A stretch of 64,000 nt of DNA from Candidula unifasciata (taxonomy: Eukaryota; Mollusca; Gastropoda; Stylommatophora; Geomitridae). Where the stretch lies: NCBI GenBank assembly GCA_905116865.2, contig CAJHNH020000806.1, positions 280,330-344,329 on the forward strand, given 5' to 3'. Under the pieces are notes generated by a model, which worked only from the letters and a program-made list of their open reading frames with translations, had not been told where the DNA came from and did no database searches. Shown here one piece after another: positions 51,354-63,590 of this stretch. Positions within the stretch are counted from its first letter, which is position 1. Every line of letters starts with the position of its first letter. The position numbers and the translations under genes are program-made.

Positions 51354-51610
51354 TCACTCAGGGCATTCCCATGCATGCTCTGTCCTCATCTTTAGCAGCC
51401 AGAGCAGAGTTCCAATACTGATGGTACCGGTCACAATCTGGTTAATAATCCGTCTTGCCTTTCCTCTGAGTGTAGTCAGCTGGCCAGACCCTCTGGTTAC
51501 AACCAGGTGTAATTCTCTCTGGAGAATGGCCAGCTGCCTGCTAAGAGTGTTACAAGAACTCTGCAGCTTCAGCACTGATTCCAAGTGATCTCCTTTAAAA
51601 GATAACAAAA
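51354..51610 (-). mobile_element. LINE C-terminal fragment (minus)
   Basis: The frame reads LESVLKLQSSCNTLSRQLAI, LRGKARRIINQIVTGTISIG and LLKMRTEHAWECPE, the common end of the RNase-H LINE also seen at 7257 and 41345. Confidence 0.75.
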
Positions 51611-51734
51611 AACACTGTACCTGTCAACTGAGTGATTAAGCCATAACAAGAATCCATGTCCTTCAGAGCGTGAGGCAAATGACTTGACCACTTCACAGTG
51701 GAGAACATCTGTACACCTCCTCCCAAACAAGGGA

Positions 51735-51995
51735 GTCTCCATGACGTAGCAGCTGAACGCTTGCTCGCGGATCAGAAGGTCGCGGGTTTGCTCCCTGGCG
51801 GAGCCTGACTTTTTTTAAGAATGATTTCGACTCCCAGGTTAACCCAGCCTTGAGTGGGTACTGGGCACAGTCCCAGGAAGTAAAGGCATCCAGCATGATG
51901 CTGACTAGATCACCCATCTTGTGCTGATTGGTCTATAAAAATATAGGTCTAACCCAAATGCCCTATTCGCCTAAAGGCGTCAATAAGGGACCTTA
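51735..51995 (+). repeat. SINE family A copy
   Basis: ACGTAGCAGCTGAACGCTTG, GGTCGCGGGTTTGCTCCC, ACCCAGCCTTGAGTGGGTAC and ATCACCCATCTTGTGCTGAT. Good length, moderate divergence. The tRNA-like piece 51625-51690 (inverse of 38036) lies just upstream. Confidence 0.8.
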
Positions 51996-52239
51996 TCTGA
52001 CTAACAAAGAGCAACAAACCATTGACATTAAGATCAAAGTCTGAAAAAAGTTCAAGAATTTAATTAATTGGAAAGTATTTTTACATACAATTGTAATAGA
52101 GACAGAGAGATAGAAATGAGAATCCAACAAGCCAACAATGTCACGTACCAACTTGCTCCAATTTAAAAACACCCTGCTATCCCAATTGAGACAAAAAGAC
52201 AAATTATAAATACAATATATATACCGACTTTGGGTTATT

Positions 52240-52440
52240 AATTTCAGACTTGATCATTGACAAAAGAACACAAAAGAAAACTAACCACCTATGAAATGAG
52301 ATTTTTGAGAATGGCTGTGAATAAAACCAGAAAAGATCATCTAAGAAACGACGTGATCACAAGAACTGTTGGATCAACACCCATCGTAAAATTTATTGAG
52401 AAAGAAAGAATTAAATGGTTTGGCCATCTAATGAGAATGC
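52240..52440 (+). mobile_element. LINE C-terminal fragment
   Basis: The frame reads TTYEMRFLRMAVNKTRKDHL, RNDVITRTVGSTPIVKFIEK and ERIKWFGHLMRM, the post-RT pattern of RTE-like LINEs. It is cut by the following SINE. Confidence 0.75.
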
Positions 52441-52710
52441 ACTTCCACTTTCAAAATGGCTATTTCGCTTGTTCCCTGTCTAGGTTCCGGGACCCCATTT
52501 TGAGGGAGGGGGAAGATCAGACTCCCCCCCTCCCCAACAGACATATCGTAAGAGGTGACTAATTAGGGATTATCCCTCCAAAGTCAGAGCCCATCTGCCT
52601 GAGAGGTGAGGAATCAACAGTCTGCATGCAAATAAGCCAAACTTGTAAAACAGATGTGCACACAAAATTTAAGAAAAAAAAGTGGAACATTCTCCCTGAG
52701 TTTAAACGTT
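52440..52710 (+). repeat. SINE family C copy
   Basis: CTAGGTTCCGGGACCCCATT, AGAGGTGACTAATTAGGGAT, ATCTGCCTGAGAGGTGAGGA and AGTCTGCATGCAAATAAGCC. It is inserted directly after the LINE RMH-coding end. Confidence 0.8.
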
Positions 52711-52759
52711 AAGAAATGGGAAGATTTCATCCGTAAGAATTCTTTTCTGTGTTGTCCGG

Positions 52760-53690
52760 TGAGTAAGTGTGAAAACAAGATCATCATTATGTAGCAGGTC
52801 CTTTGTAGAACGTCGCTCTCACCACAGTCTGCCTGAAAGAAACTGGGTATCTCGCCACTTCTCCTGCCTCATGTACTTTCATACATTTGTTTATACAGAT
52901 GGGTCAACAGAAAGTGCAGTCAGAAACGGAGGTGCAGGAGTTTACATTGAGCATCCTAATAATACCAGGGATACAGCCAAAATACCAACAGGAAATCACC
53001 GTCACAACTATGATGCAGATGATTAAGCCATCAAGATAGCCGTAGAGAAACTACGAAATACCGGATATTTTTCACAACCAGTGGTATTCCTGACAGATGC
53101 AAAAGCAGTATTTGAGGCACTCCAGTTTGGAAAATTACCAAGTATACAGACACAATTATCCGAACTAGGCAACCATTGTAATTTAGTTATGCAGTGGATA
53201 CCTTCCCATTGTGGAGTTCCCAGAAACAAAAGAGCCGATAAACTAGCTTAGGAAGGTGCAACTGAAGAACAATCTGACATACCAGTCTCTTATCAACTAA
53301 AGAAGAGAATAATCAAATCAATCAGAAAGCCAACAAAACCGGCACAAGATGATTACCATATTATGGACAGAACAGAACAAGTCCTTATACTTCGCTTTAG
53401 AACAGGGCACAATCGACTTCGCTGCCACATGTACACAAAATTTAAGACTGGCAAATCAGCAATGTGTACCTGTAGACTGGCATCTGAGACAACATATTAC
53501 ATTCTCCAAGACTGTCCCAGATTCAACGCTTCCAGGCAAAACTTCTGGTCAAAGAGACACCAGTGGAAGCCAAACTTTACGGGCTGATTAGTGAATTACA
53601 AAAGACAGTGAAGTTCATACTAGAGACAGCATTGCAGATATAGATAATTTATTTCAAGCAAACGAAAGAAGAAAAAGAATCACTCAGCGC
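52760..53690 (+). mobile_element. LINE with RNase H domain and 3' tail, two in-frame stops
   Basis: One reading frame runs FVYTDGSTESAVRNGGAGVY, HNYDADD-stop-AIKIAVEKL, VVFLTDAKAVFEALQFGK, LVMQWIPSHCGVPRNKRADK, stop near 53249, then EQVLILRFRTGHNRLRCHMY, TKFKTGKSAMCTC and CPRFNASRQNF to TGA at 53585-53587. Catalytic residues of RNase H are visible (D in YTDGS, D in LTDAK, D in RAD); the usual Glu in NYDAE is Asp. The 3' UTR continues to about 53682 and supplied the tails at 2648 and 38886. Confidence 0.85.
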
Positions 53691-53699
53691 ACACATGTG

Positions 53700-54075
53700 A
53701 GAACAGCCCTGCAATGCTAGCCACATAAAAGCTCATGTCACGCAGCTAGTAGTCATACAGAAGGCACCACTTGGCTCCTGGGCTGTTCTGCCTACAGAGC
53801 ACGCAGTAAATGCCCATGCACTTTTTTTGTCCTCATACAATGGACCCATCTGAATTTTCACACATAAGCGCGTGCAGCTCTGCATTGACAGCAACTGGAT
53901 TCTGCTTCCGACATATAGGCATGCAGAGCTCTGCATTGACAGCAACTGGGTTCTGCTCCTGACAGCTCCTATAAAGCCTGACAACACAGGAAAATGTGCA
54001 GCTGAGCACCTGGGGCACAGGTGCTATCATGTATGTGTTATCTTGTATGTCTTCAGTTGAAAATGCATCACACAC
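53700..54075 (-). mobile_element. LINE RNase H fragment joined to zinc-finger relic (ZNF-E block)
   Basis: Duplicate of 39015-39353, with the same MCDAFSTEDIQ start. It carries an internal duplication (KQNPVAVNAEL repeated) and a deletion around the DGS motif, so it is more decayed than the D copy. Confidence 0.7.
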
Positions 54076-54234
54076 CTCGTGTTTCTAAAACATATTTCAT
54101 GTTTGTGTTATCTTGTATGTTTTCAGTTGAAAATGCACCACAATCATCACATTTGTAAAGCTTCTGTCATGCATTTGTCCTGTGTGTTTTCAGTTAAAAA
54201 TGCACCACAATCACCATTCGTGTAAAGCTTCTCT

Positions 54235-55516
54235 CTAGCATGTTTTGTTCTTGTGTCTCTTCATTTTGCTAGAACTAATGAAACAAGTACCACAAACATC
54301 ACACTTGTAAGGTTTCTCTCCTGTATGTATTCGCTCGTGTACTGTCAGATGGGTTCGTCGTAAAAAAGTTGCATCACAATCATTACATTTGTAAGGTCTC
54401 TCTCCTGTATGCATTCTCTTGTGTGTTTTCAAATCTCCAGCTCGAGAAAAAGATGCATCGCAAACAGTACACTTGTAAGGTTTCTCTCCAGTATGCAACT
54501 GTGTGTGTGTCTTCAGATTGCCAAACTGACTAAATTGTTTACCACAATCATCGCACTTGTAAGGTTTCTCTCTGAAATGTGTCTTCTTGTGTGTTTTCAG
54601 AAAGGTAGCTAAAGAAAATGATGCACCACAATCATCACACTTGTACCCTTTGTCTCCTGTATGTTTTTTCTTGTGGTACTTCATAGTGATAACCTGTGCA
54701 AAAGATGCACCACAATCATCACACTTGTAAGGTTTCTCTCCTGAATGCAATCTCTTGTGTCTCTTTAGACTGCCAGATTCAGTAAAATATCTACCACAAT
54801 CATCACATTTGTAAGGTTTCTCTCCTGTATGTATTCTCTTGTGCCTCTTCAGGCTAATATTTTGAGAAAAACATGCACCACAGTCATTACACTTGTAAGG
54901 TTTCTCTCCTGTATGTGTTCTCTTGTGCCTCTTCAGATAAGTATCTTGAGAAAAAGTTGCCCCACAATAATCACACTTGTAAGGTTTCTCTCCTGTATGT
55001 TTTCTCCTGTGTCTCTTCAGATGGGCCACTTGAGTATACGATGCACCACAATCATTACAAATAAAAGGTCTTTCTCCTGTATGGGTTTTCTTGTGCATGT
55101 TCAGGTTGCTAGTTTGAGTAAATAAAGCACCACAATCATCACACTTGTAAGGTTTCTCCCCTGTATGTGTTCTTTTGTGTAACTTCAGATGGCCAACTTC
55201 AATGAAAAATGCACCACAATTATCACATTTGTAAGCTCTCTCTCCTGTATGTGTTTTCTTGTGTCTCCTCAAACTTACAGCTTCAGAAAAAGTTGCACAA
55301 CAATCATCACATTTGTAAGGCCTCTCTCCTGTATGTATTTTCATGTGTCTCCTCATATTTACAGCTTTAGAAAAAGTAGCACTACAAACAGTGCATCTAA
55401 AAGGTTTCTCCTCTGTATATATCCTCTTGTGTCCATTTAATTGGCTATCTGCATTGGTAAGTGAATCACAAACATCTGACATGTTTGGTCTGACTTCTAT
55501 TTTTACTTCTTTTTCA
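54235..55516 (-). pseudogene. ZNF-E: broken paralogue of ZNF-D, 14 fingers
   Basis: The frame 54235-55482 gives 415 codons starting at a Met (MSDVCDSLTNADSQLNG) that is internal in ZNF-D. Fingers match D one by one except that D finger 8 (YECDDCGAFFTNAGNL) is missing, an exact one-finger loss. After the last finger an extra G (TGTTTTGTTCTTG against TGTTTTTTCTTG) shifts the frame to an early stop. Eleven codons upstream of the Met the sequence is cut by the LTR element at 55517, so exon 3's pre-finger region and acceptor are gone. It could still be expressed from a new promoter, hence only probable pseudogene. Confidence 0.82.
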
Positions 55517-57637
55517 AATTATATTTACTCTGCGCTTTATCCTAATATTGCTTTAAACCGCACGGATTTAAATTGTTTCCAGTCCTTAGTCCAGACAAAG
55601 CGACTCAGTCTTGGGTAATGTTACACAATTACACCGGGGCTAGAGAATTCCCTTTCACATGCCCATGTCATAAATGTTATCTCCTGACCAGACTGCTTTG
55701 AACAGACTTTTGATGAGACTAGGGGTGTAGGTTTGATTCTCACGCCAGTGTCATAATGTTATCTCCTAACACAGCCTGAGTGGGGCCCTTTTGAACAGGG
55801 GAATTGAGTAGACGCTAGACATGGTGGAGCCGAGAAGTTTAAAGTTTCACACGTCAGTGTAAGACTAGAGAGAACAGGTGTTTGGCAATTAGGAATGTTT
55901 TATCTTGGTCAAGGTCGTACTGTAGGCCGTTCACTGTGAGTGACAGGTCACTGGTTAGCCAATTTGATTTGATAGGTACTTCGGAGGAGGAGCTTAAGCC
56001 ATCATCTTGAGGGTTGGGTAAAAACTAAGGAAAGGGAGGAGTTTAATTTGGACAATAGATTGATACTTATACTTCGAGCCTGTGGAATTCCTCATTAATC
56101 GCAGCCTGCCGGCAAACAAACACAGATCGACGTAAAAGGTAATTTTACTGTCGCATTCTGTTTTGGCGATTAATGGAAAGTTCCCAGGTGAGAGAAAATA
56201 TTAATTTTAATCTTGTATACTTAGGTTAGGGAGTTAAGCTTAGTCTATACTACCTTTTCCTAATTTGTCTGCACATTCTGCTTGAAATAGTTCTGTGTGA
56301 ATATTCAGTATCTCAGTTAGGGAACTGCTAAACTATTCCTATTTCCTGTATGTTTGTGTCACATGTTTTTCATTGTATGTTTTCATGTGTATAAAATAAG
56401 ATGTGAACAATGACATTTGCTATAATGAAATGTAATTATATTGTTTTCACGATCAGCCAAAATATGAGTTGGGACTGTGGGAAATGATGCCCAAATATGT
56501 GCAGGGATGCTGCTACGTTTTGTGTGCCCACCATGTGCTCACTTAATGTGTTCACCTGAACAGGGGATTTATAACCTCAGGGGAAGAATGATGGGTGTAT
56601 AGAATTCACTGTCACTGAAAGATAATATTCAGGACAGCGTGCACATATAAATTGTTTGCGTTTTCAGCACATAACCTGCGCCACATGTTTATGTCAAATC
56701 TATGTCAGCCAATTCGAAGTCTGAGTGAAGACGGACACAGACTTAGAAAGTCAACTATCATGACATAGCATTTGAGGGAAGGCAGGATATGTGACGCCCA
56801 TGTAAGACAAAAGACCTTCAGACTAGACTGGAGAGGATGTGGAATATGAGGATGAGTGATGGGCTATATCTTATTATTATATGTTGTATTAATTGATACA
56901 TGTATTCTTAGTGTAAGTCAAGATACTACACGTATGTGTTTTGTTTCCATGATTACAGCGCCCATGTGACAATCAGTCCATGAAGTAGCCTACATTGTGT
57001 TAGACTCGGCCAGCTGGGAACCAGGTGGAGAACGAGGTGGGAACGAGGTGGGGAAAGTGGAGAATAAGCTGAAACAGGCAGACAACAGGCAAGGAAGAGT
57101 TGGACAAGCTTGACAGTTCCTCACGGCTGTCAGAGGCTTATAAGTTGAGTTAACCCCTTTATGTTAACCTATTATCATCATTATCATACCACTCTAAACC
57201 CCGAGCTGTTTGTCTCGCTGACGCTTATAACCTCTTTACGTTAACCAGTCACTGTTTGTGTAAATCAACAAACTGGGAATTTCATTGTAGTAAATAAAGC
57301 TGTATGTCAAGTTTTAAACTACATAGTTTGTTAAATTCCAAATGTCTGTTCTTACATGTTTAAGTAAACTGTTAAGATAGAATACCATTTGGTGGGGGCT
57401 CAATAATATAATAATTTCTTTAATTATTCATAATAAAACCGGGAGAAGGTAGATGACGGAGGAATCACTTGCCCTGTCTAATTATTCATTAAGTATGATA
57501 GACATCTAAAATTCCTTGCCTTCTCTTGTGGGTACCAAGTGCAGCTAATGTTAAAGTACTTAACGAGCCAATATGGTTGTTTTCTTGGGTATCCAGGACT
57601 GTGTCTGAGAGCAACATAGCTCAGATTATAGTTCCGT
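55517..57637 (+). repeat. Left LTR
   Basis: It begins AATTATATTTACTCTGCGCT and ends TATAGTTCCGT. It contains a TATA-like TATAAAA at 56390 and AATAAA at 57293, as expected for U3 and the R/poly(A) region. It differs from the right LTR by few substitutions and a short extra segment (GCAACATAGCTCAGAT) near 57611. Confidence 0.85.
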
Positions 57638-58270
57638 TAATCTGGTGGAGGGAATGTGTTGAGAGGAACATTCCTACTCAACAACATAAACATTTAAACC
57701 ACGCGTCACGTCACACTGGCGAGCTCGCCGAGATTTGGACGGGGCTAATTACTCCTAGACTAATGAAAGTAAATTTTTAAAATTTAACTTTAACTCTTCT
57801 GCCAGTATAGTCTAAATTAAAATTAGTAATTTATACATGGGGAGAGATTACAGAGTAATAAATAACTTTTTACTAAAATCAATAATTGGATAGTATCATG
57901 TCTATCATTGATCACTTCATAACCATTGATTATTGTTTATTTAGTAAATTTTTATGTTGATGATTATTATATTGCTTGCATGTTTCATAATTTGATATAG
58001 ATTGTAGAGCATTATATGTTGACATCATATCATTGATACTTATGCTTAGCGACTGAATGTAAAATCACATCATATCATTTACCGGTGTATCCTCTGTGCT
58101 GCTATACTATTCTAAAAGCTGTCAGTCTGGTAGGCCACTTTGATTTATTTACATCTTTGTGCGGCTGTCATAGGCTACTCTCTTGCCCAGTTTACCTTGC
58201 TCTGATATATTCTTCTAATCTGGACTCGGGGTAGTATTTTATTTATCTCTAGATAGATCTAATAGATATA

Positions 58271-59155
58271 ATGGACTTACGCACCGAGTTCCTAAAAGAT
58301 GTAAGGAAGATCGGGATAGCTGAGGGTAGAGTGGGAGCGCAGTTAGAATCATATGTTAAAGGCCATATGGATACTTTCGATTACATGAGTGCCCGTAATG
58401 CTGCAGAGAAGAAGCGAAAGTTGGAGAAAGAAGAATATGACTCGATGCTTGCCCGTCATGCAGCGGAGAGGCTAGAAGAAGAGAGAATGCGGCAACTTGA
58501 AGAAGAAGAATATGCTAGACAGTTGCGACTCGAAGAGGAGGCAGCTGTTGAAAGAACGAGGCGTTTTCAAGAAAAGCTGCGTAACTATAAACCACTTAGG
58601 CAGACGAATAGAGAACTGCAGTTAGACACAGGGAACGGTGAGAACACTATTAGGGTAGTTGAGGGAACTGACAACTCCCATACTGACACTCTGGTAGAAA
58701 GGTCTGGGACTCACTCTCTCAATGGAGAGATGTGTACTATTTTGCCAAACGGTACCTCATCAAGGGATGAAGTAATAGACCACCCAAGACCTTGCCTCAC
58801 CCCTCTTATTCCTAATAGGGACAGAGCTGACATTAAGAAGAATTTTTCTGTAGGGATGACCGGATCTACATTGCTGGCCCCATTTACTTCCATTCTTAAG
58901 CCTAAAAGGAAAAGATGGAATAAGAAGCAGAAATCTTCTAAAGGGACCGGATCTACATTGCTGGAACCCCTTACTCCCATTATCTCAGATGAGATATATG
59001 AGAGCACACCCCGCAGTAATCACAAGCGTGATAACTGTTCTAACCGTCGACACAGTGGTTCGACTGGCACATCAGCCATTAATGAGGACGAGGGCAAAGC
59101 CTTTCCCAACTCCCATATATCCCTTTGGTCCCTTCCAAACAAGAAGAGGAAGTAA
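58271..59155 (+). CDS. Coiled-coil protein of the LTR element (294 codons), possible gag-like
   Basis: The first ATG after the leader opens MDLRTEFLKDVRKIGIAEGR. Residues about 40-105 are rich in Glu, Arg, Lys, Leu and Ala (KKRKLEKEEYDSMLARHAAE), a likely coiled coil. Residues about 195-240 contain a short duplicated block (MTGSTLLAPFTSILK, GTGSTLLEPLTPI) around a very basic KPKRKRWNKKQK stretch. There is no zinc knuckle. Position right behind LTR, primer site and leader suggests the gag slot, but I recognise no family. The frame is intact, unlike the rest of the interior. Confidence 0.6.
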   Translation: MDLRTEFLKDVRKIGIAEGRVGAQLESYVKGHMDTFDYMSARNAAEKKRKLEKEEYDSMLARHAAERLEEERMRQLEEEEYARQLRLEEEAAVERTRRFQEKLRNYKPLRQTNRELQLDTGNGENTIRVVEGTDNSHTDTLVERSGTHSLNGEMCTILPNGTSSRDEVIDHPRPCLTPLIPNRDRADIKKNFSVGMTGSTLLAPFTSILKPKRKRWNKKQKSSKGTGSTLLEPLTPIISDEIYESTPRSNHKRDNCSNRRHSGSTGTSAINEDEGKAFPNSHISLWSLPNKKRK

Positions 59156-60432
59156 AGCAGACTAATGTAGGGAATAACACTAAACCTGTTTCCCCTATTT
59201 CCCTTGATGCGATTGCATACAAAATAGAAATAGTTAGTTCTGACTTTTCGCCCAAAGTAGTTGACTGCGACGGTAGCGACAAATCCCCTTATTTGCCTCC
59301 ACTAGACTTGGTATGTGAAAGCCAGACCAGGGCGGATATAACAGATAAGGAGGATAGTTCTCTTTAAAGTTCTTGACGACCTTAGAGACAGTGAGTAAAC
59401 AGGACATTGCTGCAAGTCCTGTGCACTCTGATACTGGACAGACAGAAATGTTTGCCATTGATGAAGAAGAAGGTACTTCTTGTGTGCAGGGAGACAAATT
59501 GTCTCTATCCTGTACAGCTGGGGCGACAGGGATACTTCTGATGAAGGACCCTGAAGCGGAACAAGCCATAAATAGTAGGGAACCCCAACATTCTGGTCTT
59601 GTATTACTCTTCGCTTCGAAGGAAGTGACAGGAGTATCTCAGCTGATAGTGGAAACTTCATTGCGAAGAAATGCCACTTTACTGTCTGCAGGAAACCCTG
59701 AGTTTCCTAATGATTTGACTGTACCCCCTGACTTGATTTCGTGCTCTGATTCTGGACTGATCTTAATGAAAGAGAATTCCACCCGGACAATTTGTAAAAG
59801 GGAAAGGATGCACCGAGGAGGAAACCAGTGGACACTCCTTCAAGAAATCGGCAGTGGTCAGTTGCACTCACGGCATGCTGTCATGATGAGTGACTATATC
59901 CCTCAATTTGAGAGGAGATTAGTGACAGTTTTTTTCAGGATCTGTAGATGTAGGAAAAGAAAATCCTACCTGACTACAACTCATCCTTTTCGGAGAGCAC
60001 TTCAGGCCCTCCCTATGCTCATAGGGCGTGGCGAAGCGAGGAAATTGACAGGGACTGTCAGTCAACGATGTCGAGGAATCCCATTGTTGAAACGGAGATT
60101 ATTTCTTATCCTGTGGGGAGAAGAAACCTCCAGATAAATGGATATTACGGAGCGGCTGCTCGGAATACCCACATGATTCTAGGACTAAGGACTTAGCCTG
60201 GAATGAGGGACAATTGGTGACTGTATATCGATGCAGGACATCACGATTCCACAAGGAATACTGGAACAATACTGGAGATGACAGGTTGTACTAACATTCT
60301 TGGGAATCACTGAGTATCGTAAAATTGGTCTTAGTGGCTGCGACCAACTTAACGGAGGGCCTGTCACGAGACGATCTCAGTGATTCCAGAAGTTAGTACT
60401 TGTAATAAGTTCTTCTGGTTCTAAAGAGACAG
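59156..60432 (+). other. Interior remainder of the LTR element
   Basis: Open stretches at 59125-59367 and 59373-60137 lie in different frames with no recognised motif. They may be one decayed downstream ORF. The last 300 bp before the right LTR look non-coding. Confidence 0.45.
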
Positions 60433-62543
60433 AATTATATTTACTCTGCGCTTTATCCTAATATTGCTTTAAACCGCACGGATTTAAATTGTTTCCAGTC
60501 CTTAGTCCAGACAAAGCGACTCAGTCTTGGGTAATGTTACACAATTACACCGGGGCTAGAGAATTCCCTTTCACATGCCCATGTCATAAATGTTATCTCC
60601 TGACCAGACTGCTTTGAACAGACTTTTGATGAGACTAGGGGTGTAGGTTTGATTCTCACGCCAGTGTCAGAATGTTATCTCCTAACACAGCCTGAGCGGG
60701 GGGGGCCTTTTGAACAGGGGAATTGAGTAGACGCTAGACATGGTGGAGCCGAGAAGTTTAAAGTTTCACACGTCAGTGTAAGACTAGAGAGAACAGGTGT
60801 TTGGCAATTAGGAATGTTTTATCTTGGTCAAGGTCGTACTGTAGGCCGTTCACTGTGAGTGACAGGTCACTGGTTAGCCAATTTGATTTGATAGGTACTT
60901 CGGAGGAGGAGCTTAAGCCATCATCTTGAGGGTTGGGTAAAAACTAAGGAAAGGGAGGAGTTTAATTTGGACAATAGATTGATACTTATACTTCGAGCCT
61001 GTGGAATTTCCGTCATTAATCGCAGCCTGCCGGCAAACAAACAGATCGACGTAAAGGTATATTTTACTGTCGCACTCTGTTTTGGCGATTAATGGAAAGT
61101 TCCCAGGTGAGAGAAAATATTAATTTTAATCTTGTATACTTAGGTTAGGGAGTTAAGCTTAGTCTATACTACCTTTTCCTAATTTGTCTGCACATTCTGC
61201 TTGAAATAGTTCTGTGAATATTCAGTATCTCAGTTAGGGAACTGCTAAACTATTCCTATTTCTTGTATGTTTGTGTCACATGTTTTTCATTGTATGTTTT
61301 CATGTGTATAAAATAAGATGTGAACAATGACATTTGCTATAATGAAATGTAATTATATTGTTTTCACGATCAGCCAAAATATGAGTTGGGACTGTGGGAA
61401 ATGATGCCCAAATATGTGCAGGGATGCTGCTACGTTTTGTGTGCCCACCATGTGCTCACTTAATGTGTTCACCTGAACAGGGGATTTATAACCTCAGGGG
61501 AAGAATGATGGGTGTATAGAATTCACTGTCACTGAAAGATAATATTCAGGACAGCGTGCACATATAAATTGTTTGCGTTTTCAGCACATAACCTGCGCCA
61601 CATGTTTATGTCAAATCTATGTCAGCCAATTCGAAGTCTGAGTGAAGACGGACAACAGACTTAGAAAGTCAACTATCATGACATAGCATTTGAGGGAAGG
61701 CAGGATATGTGACGCCCATGTAAGACAAAAGACCTTCAGACTAGACTGGAGAGGATGTGGAATATGAGGAGGAGTGATGGGCTATATCTTATTATTATAT
61801 GTTGTATTAATTGATACATGTATTCTTAGTGTAAGTCAAGATACTACACGTATGTGTTTTGTTTCCATGATTACAGCGCCCATGTGACGATCAGTCCATG
61901 AAGTAGCCTACATTGTGTTAGACTCGGCCAGCTGGGAACGAGGTGGAGAACGAGGTGGAGAACGAGGTGGAGAATGAAGTGGAGAATAAGCTGAAACAGG
62001 CAGACAACAGGCAAGGAAGAGTTGGACAAGCTTGACAGTTCCTCACGGCTGTCAGAGGCTTATAAGTTGAGTTAACCCCTTTATGTTAACCTATTATCAT
62101 CATTATCATACCACTCTAAACCCCGAGCTGTTTGTCTCGCTGACGCTTATAACCTCTTTACGTTAACCAGTCACTGTTTGTGTAAATCAACAAACTGGGA
62201 ATTTCATTGTAGTAAATAAAGCTGTATGTCAAGTTTTAAACTACATAGTTTGTTAAATTCCAAATGTCTGTTCTTACATGTTTAAGTAAACTGTTAAGAT
62301 AGAATACCATTTGGTGGGGGCTCAAATAATATAATAATTCTTTAATTATTCATAATAAAACCGGGAGAAGGTAGATGACGGAGGAATCACTTGCCCTGTC
62401 TAATTATTCATTAAGTATGATAGACATCTAAAATTCCTTGCCTTCTCTTGTGGGTACCAAGTGCAGCTAATGTTAAAGTACTTAACGAGCCAATATGGTT
62501 GTTTTCTTGGGTATCCAGGACTGTGTCTGAGATATAGTTCCGT
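60433..62543 (+). repeat. Right LTR
   Basis: Matches 55517-57637 closely. TATA-like TATAAAA near 61307 and AATAAA near 62214 are conserved. It lacks the 16-bp segment noted in the left copy and has a slightly rearranged GGAGAACGAGGTGG stretch near 61940. Confidence 0.85.
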
Positions 62544-62630
62544 GATTCTCAGTGGTAGGTTACTGTCTATCAAGTCCAAGACTTGGTCCTCAATGTCCAG
62601 CTGTTTAGCAGAGCTGTCAACATGGTCAGT
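62544..62630 (-). pseudogene. ZNF-E exon 2 stump
   Basis: The acceptor TTTCAG and coding for TDHVDSSAKQLDIEDQV, LDLIDSNLPLRI are kept as in ZNF-D exon 2. The LTR element then cuts the exon, removing the IEQPEVEESYPDQ part and the donor. Confidence 0.85.
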
Positions 62631-62689
62631 CTGAAAGGATTGAGTCAGATTGTTTAACTGTGACTCTCAACATCATCAAGTGCCTTGCC

Positions 62690-63230
62690 AGATGGTGTGG
62701 GCGTTCATGCATCTCCACAGATCTCGGTCTTTGGTGTTCTGGATCAATTCCACTGATGGTATTCCTCCATGCCACTGTCTTAAGCCACCCACCATCGTTT
62801 CTCCTGGTCTGCCTCTGCTACCAGTGATCTTTCCAGACATCACAATATTTTCCAGTGCTCCTTTTCTCATCATATGACCAAAAAACGTTGTCTCATAGCT
62901 GTATATAATGTTCTACTTTCATTAGCCATTTCCAGACAATCATTGCTAGTTATTCTGGCAGTTCAAGGTATTCGCAACACATTTCTCAAGAACCACATCT
63001 CAGTTGCCTCCAAACTCTTCCTAATTTGACTGTGATTCTACAGTCAAGTTTCGCTGCCACAGATCTCTCAAACTCTCCTGTAGTCCTGGCTGTGAACTGA
63101 GACTGTTCATCTATTCCTTGAGGTTATCCTCCCAGTTTTACTGCTGTATACTTCTTATTCACTTACCTTCAACTTATATCTTGTGTCTATAAGAGTGTAC
63201 TATGTTTCAAAGTGGTCAAAATATTTCCAT
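62690..63230 (-). mobile_element. RTE-type LINE copy, duplicate of 42722-43240
   Basis: The frame 62676-62873 reads MMRKGALENIVMSGKITGSR, GGLRQWHGGIPSVELIQNTK, RDLWRCMNAHTIWQGT. It is nearly the same as the D-block copy, confirming shared origin by duplication. Confidence 0.85.
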
Positions 63231-63303
63231 CTCCTTTTTAATTTGTTCAAAGACATTCTTTATCCCCAGTCTTTTCAGAGCTTCTATGTTTTAATACAAC
63301 CAG

Positions 63304-63590
63304 TACCCCCGTGTGGGTTCCGGGGCCCTATTGTGGGGAAAACAAGAAAAGACCCACTGCCTCCCCAAAAGCATGTCGTAAGAGTCGACTAATTGGGGAG
63401 CTTCCTTTGAAGTCGGAGTGCATCTGCCTGAGAGGCAAGGAACCAGCAGTCTGCATTCAATTGAATCAGATCTGTAAAACTGATGCACACGCAACACTCA
63501 GGTTCTGGAACAGGACTGCAGTCCAGAAGTGGACGAGCAACCAGAACTTTACACCAGAGTTTACAGCTGGTGAACGCGAAAAAGAAGAAG
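63304..63590 (+). repeat. SINE family C insertion, 11-bp TSD, empty in the other duplicate
   Basis: Flanked by AATACAACCAG at 63293-63303 and 63591-63601. The element begins TACCCCCGTGTGGGTTCCGG and ends GAACGCGAAAAAGAAGAAG, 287 bp. The ZNF-D block has a single AATACAACCA at 43353, so this copy came after the duplication (or was lost precisely, which is unlikely). Confidence 0.95.

Larger units (their letters stand above)
55517..62543 (+). mobile_element. Non-autonomous LTR retrotransposon with ~2.1-kb LTRs
   Basis: Two long direct repeats flank a 2.8-kb interior. A putative primer-binding site TGGTGGAGGGAATGTG begins at 57643, six bases after the left repeat. A purine tract AAAGAGACAG precedes the right repeat at 60423-60432. 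No protease, RT, integrase or RNase H motif was seen inside. The repeats do not start and end with TG..CA as I read them, and no target duplication is visible. The right flank is ZNF exon 2 and the left flank is ZNF exon 3, so the insertion is associated with a 1.72-kb loss. Confidence 0.8.
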
